Shown: positions 55,026 through 62,093 of the stretch, in pieces
Layout of the letters: every line of letters starts with the position of its first letter
Position numbering within the stretch: the stretch's first letter is position 1
Source of the DNA: Salipiger bermudensis HTCC2601
Lineage (GTDB): Bacteria; Pseudomonadota; Alphaproteobacteria; Rhodobacterales; Rhodobacteraceae
Length of the DNA stretch: 62,093 nt
Direction of reading: 5' to 3'
Assembly (NCBI RefSeq): GCF_000153725.1
Contig: NZ_DS022276.1
Coordinates: forward strand, 531,733-593,825
Program-made: the position numbers and the translations under genes
The notes under the pieces: model-generated
What the model was told of the DNA's origin: nothing
Databases searched by the model: none
The model's input: the letters and a program-made list of their open reading frames with translations, nothing else

Positions 55026-56498
55026 ATGGCCAAAGTGAAAAAAGCCCCCCGCCCCAAGGCACAGACGCCGAAGGGCTTCCGCGACTATTTCGGTCCCGAA
55101 GTGACCGAGCGCGCCGAGATGCTCGAGGCCATCGCCGGGGTGTATCATCGCTACGGCTTCGACGCGCTGGAATCGAGCGCGGTGGAGACCGTCGAGGCGC
55201 TCGGCAAGTTCCTTCCCGATGTCGACCGGCCCAACGAGGGCGTGTTCGCCTGGCAGGACGAGGACGAGAGCTGGATGGCGCTGCGCTACGACCTGACGGC
55301 GCCGCTGGCCCGGGTCTATGCCCAGCACCGCAACGACCTGCCCCTGCCCTATCGCCGCTACGCCATGGGCCCGGTCTGGCGCAACGAGAAGCCCGGCCCA
55401 GGCCGCTTCCGCCAGTTCTATCAATGCGACGCCGACACCGTGGGCGCCGCGAGCGTCGCCGCGGATGCCGAGATCTGCGCCATGCTGGCGGACACGCTGG
55501 AAGTGGTCGGGATTCCGCGCGGCGACTACCTGGTGCGGGTCAACAACCGCAAGGTTCTGAACGGCGTGCTCGAGACCATGGGGCTCGAGGATGACGCGCA
55601 GCGCGACGCGGTGCTGCGCACCATCGACAAATTCGACAAGGTCGGCGAGGCCGGCGTGCGCGAGCTGCTCGGCAAGGGCAGGCTCGATGCCTCGGGCGCC
55701 TATATCGACGGCGTGGGCCTGAGCGAGGCGCAGGCCGAGCCGGTGGTCGCCTTCCTGACCTCTAAGGGTGCCGATGCCGCCGCCACGGTGGCCAACCTCC
55801 GCGCCGCTGTCGGCAGCTCCGAGATCGGCGCCGAGGGGGTCGACGAGCTCGAGGAGATCGGCGCGCTGCTGGCGGCGCAGGGCTATGGCCCCGACCGTAT
55901 CGAGATCGACCCCAGCGTGGTGCGCGGCTTGGGCTACTACACCGGCCCGGTCTTCGAGGCCGAGCTGACCTTCGAGATCTTCGACGAGAAGGGCCGCAAG
56001 CGCCAGTTCGGCTCGGTCGCCGGCGGCGGACGCTACGACGATCTCGTCAAGCGCTTCACCGGTCAGGCGGTGCCCGCGACCGGCGTCTCCATCGGCGTCG
56101 ACCGGCTGCTCGCGGCGCTGCGCGAGAAGGGCCGCATCGGCGGCACCGTGCAGGGCCCCGTGGTCGTGACGGTGATGGATCGCGACCGCATGGCCGATTA
56201 CCAGGCGATGGTGGCCGAGCTGCGCAATGCGGGCATCCGTGCCGAGGTCTATCTCGGCAATCCGAAGAATTTCGGCAACCAGCTCAAATATGCCGACAAG
56301 CGCAGCTCGCCGGTCGCCGTCATCGAGGGCGGCGACGAGAAGGAGCGCGGCGTGGTGCAGATCAAGGACCTGGTCCTCGGCGCCAAGCTGGCCGAAAGCG
56401 CCAGCCTCGAGGAATGGAAGGAGCGCCCCTCTCAATACGAGGTGGCGCGCGGCGATCTGGTCGCCAAGGTGAGAGAGATCCTGAACCAATGGGCGTGA
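55026..56498 (+). CDS. hisS: Histidine--tRNA ligase
   Basis: This 490-residue class II aminoacyl-tRNA synthetase has [12 protein letters not shown] near residue 14 and motif 2 [33 protein letters not shown] near residue 107. The HisA-type motif [17 protein letters not shown] is near residue 298 and motif 3 [33 protein letters not shown] near residue 335. The C-terminal anticodon-binding domain is [24 protein letters not shown]. Its start has GCCCGCC rather than a strong Shine-Dalgarno. It overlaps hisZ by 10 bases. Confidence 0.96.
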   Translation: MAKVKKAPRPKAQTPKGFRDYFGPEVTERAEMLEAIAGVYHRYGFDALESSAVETVEALGKFLPDVDRPNEGVFAWQDEDESWMALRYDLTAPLARVYAQHRNDLPLPYRRYAMGPVWRNEKPGPGRFRQFYQCDADTVGAASVAADAEICAMLADTLEVVGIPRGDYLVRVNNRKVLNGVLETMGLEDDAQRDAVLRTIDKFDKVGEAGVRELLGKGRLDASGAYIDGVGLSEAQAEPVVAFLTSKGADAAATVANLRAAVGSSEIGAEGVDELEEIGALLAAQGYGPDRIEIDPSVVRGLGYYTGPVFEAELTFEIFDEKGRKRQFGSVAGGGRYDDLVKRFTGQAVPATGVSIGVDRLLAALREKGRIGGTVQGPVVVTVMDRDRMADYQAMVAELRNAGIRAEVYLGNPKNFGNQLKYADKRSSPVAVIEGGDEKERGVVQIKDLVLGAKLAESASLEEWKERPSQYEVARGDLVAKVREILNQWA

Positions 56499-57577
56499 CC
56501 ACCGCGCAGGAACGCGCCGAAGCCGTCCGCCTGCGGGCCCGGTTTCTCGAGGCCGGGGCCGAGAATGTCGACTGCGCCATCCTGCAGCCGGCGGAAACCC
56601 TGCTCGACCTTTATGGCGAGGACATCCGCGCCCGCACCTACGTGACCCACGACCCCGCCCGCGGCGAGGTCATGCTGCGGCCCGACTTCACCGTGCCGGT
56701 GGTTCAGATGCACATGGAGACCGGCGCCGCGCCGTCGCGCTACACCTATGCCGGCGAGGTCTTTCGCCGCCAGGAAGAGCATCCCGAGCGCGCGCCGGAG
56801 TATTTCCAGGTCGGCTTCGAGCTGTTCGCCGATGACGATCCGGCGCAGGCCGATGCCGAGGTCTTCGCGCTTTTCGCCGAGACGCTGGCGCCCTATCGGC
56901 TGCGCGCGGTGACCGGCGATATCGGCATCCTGACCGCTGCGGTCGCGGGGCTCGAGACCTCCGAGCGCCGCCGGTCCGCGCTGATGCGCCACATCTGGCG
57001 TCCGCGCCGGTTCCGCGCCCTGCTCGACCGCTACTCGGGCCGCAGCCCGGTGCCGCCGTCGCGCAAGGCCTTGCTGGCCGCAGAGAACCCGATGGACACC
57101 GCAGCCCCGGCGATCGGCCTGCGTTCGGAGACCGAGGTCGCCGCGCGCATCGCCGCGCTGCGCGAGGACGCCGCCGAAGGCCCGCTCTGCGAGAGCCAGG
57201 TGGCGCTGATCGACACGCTGCTGGCGGTGCGCGAGACCTGCTCCTTTGCATTGGAACAGCTGCATGACATCGCCGTCGATATGCCGGCGCTGCTGCCGGC
57301 GGTGGACCGCTTCGAGCGCCGCTGCGAGGCGCTGACTGCCCGCGGGGTCGACGTGGCCGCGCTGGAGTTCGAAGCAAGCTACGGCCGCAGCTCGATGGAA
57401 TATTACGACGGCTTCGTCTTCGGCTTCGTGCCGACGGCGCGGCCCGACCTTCCCCCGGTGGCCACCGGGGGGCGCTATGACGCGCTGACAGAGCGGCTGG
57501 GCAATGGCCGCGCCGCCCCGGCCGTGGGCGGGGTCATCCGTCCGGGGCTGCTTCTGCAGACGGGAGAGCGGGCATGA
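56489..57577 (+). CDS. hisZ: ATP phosphoribosyltransferase regulatory subunit
   Basis: This 362-residue HisRS paralogue lacks aminoacylation function and forms the catalytically required complex with short-form HisG. It retains [51 protein letters not shown] near residues 53-105, and the glycine-rich [29 protein letters not shown] near the end. ATG 56489 lies inside the end of hisS, giving a 10-base overlap. The next gene, hisG, overlaps by 4 bases, so hisS-hisZ-hisG are co-translated. Confidence 0.94.
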   Translation: MGVTTAQERAEAVRLRARFLEAGAENVDCAILQPAETLLDLYGEDIRARTYVTHDPARGEVMLRPDFTVPVVQMHMETGAAPSRYTYAGEVFRRQEEHPERAPEYFQVGFELFADDDPAQADAEVFALFAETLAPYRLRAVTGDIGILTAAVAGLETSERRRSALMRHIWRPRRFRALLDRYSGRSPVPPSRKALLAAENPMDTAAPAIGLRSETEVAARIAALREDAAEGPLCESQVALIDTLLAVRETCSFALEQLHDIAVDMPALLPAVDRFERRCEALTARGVDVAALEFEASYGRSSMEYYDGFVFGFVPTARPDLPPVATGGRYDALTERLGNGRAAPAVGGVIRPGLLLQTGERA

Positions 57578-58266
57578 GTGTGAAGCTTGGGGTGCCCTCG
57601 AAGGGGCGCCTGATGGAGAAGACCTTCGACTGGTTCGGAGCCCGTGGCGTGGGCCTTGCCCGCACTGGCAACGACCGGGAATATGCCGGCGCGGTGGACG
57701 GGGTCGAAGGCGTCGACCTGGTGCTGCTCTCGGCAGGAGAGATCCCGCGCGAGCTGGCTGCCGGGCGCATCCACCTTGGCGTCACCGGCACCGATCTCAT
57801 CCGCGAGAAGCTCGTGCAGTGGGACCAGAAGGTCGAGCCGTTGGCCGAGCTGGGCTTCGGACAGGCCGACCTGATCGTCGCGGTGCCCGCCTGCTGGGTC
57901 GATGTCGATACGCTCGACGATCTCGACGCGGCGGCGGCGGCGTTCCGCGCGGAACACGGCTTCCGGATGCGGATCGCCACCAAGTATCACCGGCTGGTGC
58001 GCGAGTATCTGCGCCATGGCGGCGTGGCGGATTACCAGCTCGTGGACTCGCAGGGCGCCACCGAGGGCACGGTGAAGAACCTTACCGCCGAGGCGGTGGC
58101 CGACATCACGTCGACCGGAGACACGCTGCGGGCCAACCACCTCAAGGTGATCGACGATGAGCCCGTGCTGCGCAGCCAGGCGACGCTGTTCCGCAGCCGC
58201 ACCGCGAAGCTCGACGAAGACGAGCGCACGGTGCTGCGCACGCTGATGGCAAAGCTCGACGTATGA
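57574..58266 (+). CDS. hisG: ATP phosphoribosyltransferase, short form
   Basis: This 230-residue enzyme catalyses the first step of histidine synthesis, joining ATP and PRPP. Motifs: LGVPSKGRLMEKTFDWF at the N-terminus, SAGEIPRELAAGRIHLGVTGTDLIREKL near residue 53, MRIATKYHRLVREYL near residue 130, and VDSQGATEGTVKNLTAEAVADITSTGDTLRANHLKVI near residue 152, which is the PRPP-binding region. It lacks the C-terminal regulatory domain of the long form, so it depends on HisZ. Confidence 0.96.
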   Translation: MSVKLGVPSKGRLMEKTFDWFGARGVGLARTGNDREYAGAVDGVEGVDLVLLSAGEIPRELAAGRIHLGVTGTDLIREKLVQWDQKVEPLAELGFGQADLIVAVPACWVDVDTLDDLDAAAAAFRAEHGFRMRIATKYHRLVREYLRHGGVADYQLVDSQGATEGTVKNLTAEAVADITSTGDTLRANHLKVIDDEPVLRSQATLFRSRTAKLDEDERTVLRTLMAKLDV

Positions 58267-58439
58267 AGGGCGCTGGGACCGCGGCCCTTTCATTCTCAGG
58301 CACTGCAGATCGAGGCGGGCTTGAATCCGCGGAGGCGGCGCTCGCAGCTTTGCCGAGGCCACTTCTCGCCAATTCTCTGGGCCATCCCTGCCCCGAAGAC
58401 CCGCACAAGGACCCCCGCCCCTATCGCCCTCGCCGTTAG

Positions 58440-59408
<969 letters not shown>

Positions 59409-59415
59409 GCAGCCC

Positions 59416-59640
59416 TCAGGCGATGATGTCGGGGGTCAGCCGGTCTTCGATGAGGGCGATCTTGTCCTTCAGGAACAGCTTCTTCTTCTTCAGGCGTTGA
59501 AGCGTCAGCTGGTCGCCCATGCCGCGGTCCTGCAGGGCCGCGATGGCTTCGTCGAGATCGCGGTGTTCGCGTTTGAAGACCTCAAGCTCGACACGCAGCA
59601 CTTCCTCGGTTTTCATCGAGATGTCTTGCGGCGTCTCCAT
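59416..59640 (-). CDS. DUF465/YdcH family protein
   Basis: This 74-residue helical protein has VELEVFKREHRDLDEAIAAL and LTLQRLKKKKLFLKDKIALIEDRLTPD, the DUF465 pattern. ATG 59640 has AAGGAG nine bases upstream; a second in-frame ATG at residue 9 is less well placed. It converges with ldh, with 7 bases between the ends. Function is unknown. Confidence 0.9.
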   Translation of the reverse strand: METPQDISMKTEEVLRVELEVFKREHRDLDEAIAALQDRGMGDQLTLQRLKKKKLFLKDKIALIEDRLTPDIIA

Positions 59641-59702
59641 GCGGGCAAACTCCTTGCGATACAGACCCCTTAGATAGCAAGTCCAATCGCTCTGGCAAAG
59701 CC

Positions 59703-59731
59703 CTTGCGGATATTCCGGGGGCTTCCCATAT
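59703..59731 (+). promoter_or_regulatory. Candidate sigma32 (RpoH) promoter of hsp20
   Basis: CTTGCGG and TCCCATAT are separated by 14 bases, close to the RpoH consensus CTTGAAA and CCCCATNT. It lies 65 bases before the hsp20 start. The -10 matches at 7 of 8 positions, the -35 at 4 of 7. Confidence 0.5.
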
Positions 59732-59795
59732 TGATTTCAGTCGGGTTGCCGAATGCGGGGCCCGGCGGACGGTCGCTTTCTGCAAAGGACATGTC

Positions 59796-60206
59796 ATGAG
59801 CAAGATGACTTTGGGTTCCTACCCGCACATGCTCGGCTTCGAGCAACTCGAGCGCCTGCTGGAACGCACGGCGAAATCGAGCGAGGGCTATCCGCCCTTC
59901 AATATCGAACAGACCTCGGAACGCTCCTACCGGATCACGCTTGCCGTGGCCGGGTTCTCGGAAGACGACCTGTCGATCACTGTCGAGGATCGCCAACTGG
60001 TGATCCGCGGGCGGCAAGGTGACGACGGCAGCGAACGCATATTCCTGCATCGTGGCATTGCCTCGCGACAGTTCCAGCGCAGTTTCGTCTTGGCCGACGG
60101 CGTAGAAGTGGGCGAGGCTGTCATGGAGAATGGCTTGCTGCACGTGGATCTGACCATCTCCCGACCCGAGACGGTGGTTCAGACGATCTCGATCAGAAAG
60201 GGGTAA
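59796..60206 (+). CDS. Small heat-shock protein, Hsp20/IbpA type
   Basis: This 136-residue chaperone of the alpha-crystallin family opens with a short hydrophobic N-terminus (MLGFEQLERLLERTAKSSEGYPPFNIE). The ACD core is YRITLAVAGFSEDDLSITVEDRQLVIRG near residues 46-74, followed by FLHRGIASRQFQRSFVLADGVEV. MENGLLHVDLTISRPE carries the G-L-L motif of the core end. A C-terminal ISIRKG follows. It has AAGGA about 9 bases before ATG and is followed after 4 bases by the DUF1150 gene. Confidence 0.94.
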   Translation: MSKMTLGSYPHMLGFEQLERLLERTAKSSEGYPPFNIEQTSERSYRITLAVAGFSEDDLSITVEDRQLVIRGRQGDDGSERIFLHRGIASRQFQRSFVLADGVEVGEAVMENGLLHVDLTISRPETVVQTISIRKG

Positions 60207-60210
60207 TTCG

Positions 60211-60438
60211 ATGAATACCAAGTACGAATTCCAGACACCGGGCGAAGAGCGCATTGTTTACGTGCGTGCCGTCGCCGCCGGAGACCTCCCGGAAGAGATC
60301 CAGGGCCAGCTTGGCGGGCTTGAGACGCTCTATGCGGTGCACAATGCGGAAGGCGAGCGTCTTGCGCTGGTCAAGGACCGCAAGCAGGCCTTCATCCTCG
60401 CGCGGCAGAACGATTTTGCGCCGGTGACGGTGCACTGA
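60211..60438 (+). CDS. DUF1150 family protein
   Basis: This 75-residue protein has the DUF1150 pattern IVYVRAVAAGDLPEEIQ, LYAVHNAEGERLALVKDRKQAFILARQND. In alphaproteobacteria this family often follows hsp20, as here (4-base gap), so a role in the heat-shock response is likely. Mechanism is unknown. A terminator follows 11 bases after its stop. Confidence 0.9.
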   Translation: MNTKYEFQTPGEERIVYVRAVAAGDLPEEIQGQLGGLETLYAVHNAEGERLALVKDRKQAFILARQNDFAPVTVH

Positions 60439-60448
60439 GTGCACATGC

Positions 60449-60467
60449 GGCGGGGCTGAGCCCCGCC
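60449..60467. terminator. Bidirectional terminator-like hairpin between DUF1150 gene and ribD
   Basis: GGCGGGGC-tga-GCCCCGCC is a perfect eight-base stem between convergent genes. T-tracts are weak on both sides. Confidence 0.65.
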
Positions 60468-60481
60468 AGCCTTGGGGCCGG

Positions 60482-61588
60482 TCAGCGTGATGCGGCCCCG
60501 CCGCGGCGCCAGCGATGCAGCACATCGCCGCCGACCGCCCGAACCTCTTCCAACTCGAAACGTGGTGCCTCGGCCAGGCGGTCGACACCCATGGCGCCGA
60601 TCCCCGGACGGCCTTCGGCGCCCACGGCGATGCCAGCGGTGAAGCCTACAAGCTCGTCGACCAGATCCGCCGCCAGAAGCGAGGCGGCCAGCTGTCCGCC
60701 GCCCTCGCAGAACACCCGCGTGAGCCCTTCCTTGCCCAGAGCCGAAAGCAGCGCATGGGGGTCGATGCGGCCACCGGAGACCTTGCACTGAAGCAGCTTG
60801 GCGCCGCAACTCTGCCATGCCCGCTTCGTCATCGACGCGGCATCCGAGCCGTGTGCCAGCCAGACTGGCACCTCGCGTGCAGAGCTGGCCAGCGTGCTCA
60901 TCAGCGGCACGTCGATGAGCCGCGAGACGATCACCCGCACCGGCTGCTGCACCTCGCCCCAGCCGCGCACAGTAAGCGCCGGATCGTCGGCGCGCGCCGT
61001 CCCTGCCCCCACCATCACCGCGTCATGGCTGGCCCGCAGGCCGTGCACGTAGCGCCGCGCCTCGGGTCCGGTGATCCACTGGCTCTCGCCCGTGGCGGTG
61101 GCGATGCGGCCGTCGAAACTGTTCGCAAGCTTCAGCGTCACCAGCGGCCGCCCGTGATCGTTGCGCAGGAAGAAGCCGGCGTGATCGCGGGCCGCATCCT
61201 CTGCCAGCACGCCCGTGGTCACCTCGATGCCATGCTTGCGCAAATGCGCAAACCCCTGCCCCGAGACCCGCGCGTCATTGTCCGCAAGCGGTGCGACGAC
61301 CCGCGCCACGCCGGACTTCACCAGCGCCTCGGCACAAGGCGGCGTCTTGCCGTGATGCGAGCACGGCTCGAGCGTCACGTAGGCGGTGGCGCCGCGCGCC
61401 GCCTCGCCGGCCTGTGCCAGCGCCTGCGGCTCGGCATGGGGCCTGCCCCCGGGCGCGGTGGCGCCACGTCCGACGACGCGTCCATCCTTGACGATGACAC
61501 ACCCAACCGCCGGGTTGGGCCAGCACTGGCCCATCCGTCTCCGGCCCAACCGCAGGGCGTGGGCCATGTGCCGGAGGTCGTCGGTCAC
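60482..61588 (-). CDS. ribD: Riboflavin biosynthesis protein RibD (deaminase/reductase)
   Basis: This 368-residue bifunctional enzyme catalyses the second and third steps of riboflavin synthesis. The N-terminal cytidine-deaminase-like domain has [11 protein letters not shown] with the zinc His and catalytic Glu near residue 51, and [19 protein letters not shown] with the two zinc Cys near residue 75. The C-terminal reductase domain has [24 protein letters not shown] near residue 150, [19 protein letters not shown] near residue 190 and [12 protein letters not shown] near residue 297. It overlaps nrdR by 4 bases. Confidence 0.95.
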   Translation of the reverse strand: MTDDLRHMAHALRLGRRRMGQCWPNPAVGCVIVKDGRVVGRGATAPGGRPHAEPQALAQAGEAARGATAYVTLEPCSHHGKTPPCAEALVKSGVARVVAPLADNDARVSGQGFAHLRKHGIEVTTGVLAEDAARDHAGFFLRNDHGRPLVTLKLANSFDGRIATATGESQWITGPEARRYVHGLRASHDAVMVGAGTARADDPALTVRGWGEVQQPVRVIVSRLIDVPLMSTLASSAREVPVWLAHGSDAASMTKRAWQSCGAKLLQCKVSGGRIDPHALLSALGKEGLTRVFCEGGGQLAASLLAADLVDELVGFTAGIAVGAEGRPGIGAMGVDRLAEAPRFELEEVRAVGGDVLHRWRRGGAASR

Positions 61589-62055
61589 TTCTCGGCAGTC
61601 GTCGCGTCAGGGCGCAGTTCGCTGACGAACTTGTCGAAATCGTCCGCCGCCTGGAAGTTCTTGTAGACGCTGGCAAAGCGCACATAGGCGACAGTGTCGA
61701 TGCGGGCGAGCGTCTCCATGACGATCTCGCCGATCTGCTTCGAGGGGATGTCGGTCTCGCCGAGGCTCTCGAGGCGGCGCACGATGCCGCTGATCATCTG
61801 ATCCACGCGCTCGGGCTCTATGGGGCGTTTCTGCAGCGCGATGCGGATCGAGCGTTCGAGCTTGTCGCGATCGAAATCCTCGCGCCGTCCGTTCGACTTG
61901 ATCACCACGAGATCGCGCAGCTGCACCCGCTCGTAGGTGGTGAAACGGCCACCGCAGGCCGGGCAGAAGCGACGGCGCCGGATCGACACGTGCTCTTCCG
62001 CCGGTCGGGAATCTTTCACCTGCGTGTCGATATGTCCGCAAAACGGGCAGCGCAT
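61585..62055 (-). CDS. nrdR: Transcriptional repressor NrdR
   Basis: This 156-residue repressor of ribonucleotide reductase genes has an N-terminal zinc ribbon, [18 protein letters not shown] and [20 protein letters not shown], with four cysteines. An ATP-cone follows ([30 protein letters not shown] near residue 50). It senses ATP/dATP and binds NrdR boxes. The nrdJ gene of class II reductase, a likely target, is about 24 kb away, but I found no convincing NrdR box before it. The gene is coupled to ribD, a common pairing. Confidence 0.97.
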   Translation of the reverse strand: MRCPFCGHIDTQVKDSRPAEEHVSIRRRRFCPACGGRFTTYERVQLRDLVVIKSNGRREDFDRDKLERSIRIALQKRPIEPERVDQMISGIVRRLESLGETDIPSKQIGEIVMETLARIDTVAYVRFASVYKNFQAADDFDKFVSELRPDATTAEK

Positions 62056-62093
62056 GCCTGTCCCCCTATCCGTTTGGTGTCTGCCTCGGCGTG

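Noticed and set aside
59732-59795. ROSE-type RNA thermometer before hsp20
   Set aside because: The leader can fold, but I do not see the conserved TTGCT-type anti-Shine-Dalgarno core, so the claim would rest on position alone.

Overview
The window is a 62 kb piece of a high-GC alphaproteobacterial chromosome, most likely a Rhodobacteraceae (Roseobacter-group) bacterium. This rests on sequence recognition only: a heterotetrameric sarcosine oxidase locus, a XdhABC set resembling that of Rhodobacter, short-form HisG with HisZ, B12-dependent ribonucleotide reductase, the small alphaproteobacterial families DUF1289, DUF1489 and DUF1150, and a GC-rich intergenic repeat family containing TTCTTCTGGCCAGAAATATC-like units. 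No tRNA, rRNA or CRISPR array was seen.

Left core (1-21190). A polyamine/opine-type ABC operon (ATPase and binding protein; the permeases should lie beyond base 1) is divergent from an M24 EutD/DoeA-like hydrolase, an M20 deacylase and a GntR/FCD regulator. A perfect 18-bp palindrome of GntR/FCD type sits between the two units. Next come a split MnmC system (FAD oxidase and MnmD), a DMT exporter, sodB, the sarcosine oxidase genes soxB-(GIY-YIG-like gene, small membrane protein)-soxDAG, ccmI, ruvX, a DUF1289 protein, an RTX calcium-binding protein, a TSUP transporter and dusA.

Mobile island (about 21.2-35.5 kb). A tyrosine integrase lies immediately upstream of dusA, a known integration hot spot. 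The island contains an IS1380-family element with a 5-bp target duplication, an IS5-family (IS427-type) element interrupted by a 1,400-bp IS110/IS1111-type element, an IS903-like IS5 element, and an IS3-family element. Between them lie a 5'-truncated PLD-like gene, a DUF262-HNH (GmrSD-like) nuclease and a pRiA4b ORF3-like protein, together a candidate defence module, plus IS-truncated remnants. I could not find the right attachment repeat.

Right core (35.5-62 kb). nrdJ, DUF1489 and YdcF genes precede a long reverse-strand operon, xdhA-xdhB-xdhC-ATPase-permease-permease-K+ channel-BMP binding protein, which joins purine (nucleoside) uptake to hypoxanthine/xanthine oxidation. xdhB carries an in-frame copy of the intergenic repeat family. 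Then follow an alpha/beta hydrolase, dnaE, slyX, hisS-hisZ-hisG, an L-lactate dehydrogenase, a DUF465 protein, hsp20 with a sigma32-like promoter, a DUF1150 protein, and ribD-nrdR (reverse strand).

All functions are from reading the sequence. No database search was run, and boundaries of mobile elements are inferred from repeats visible by eye.
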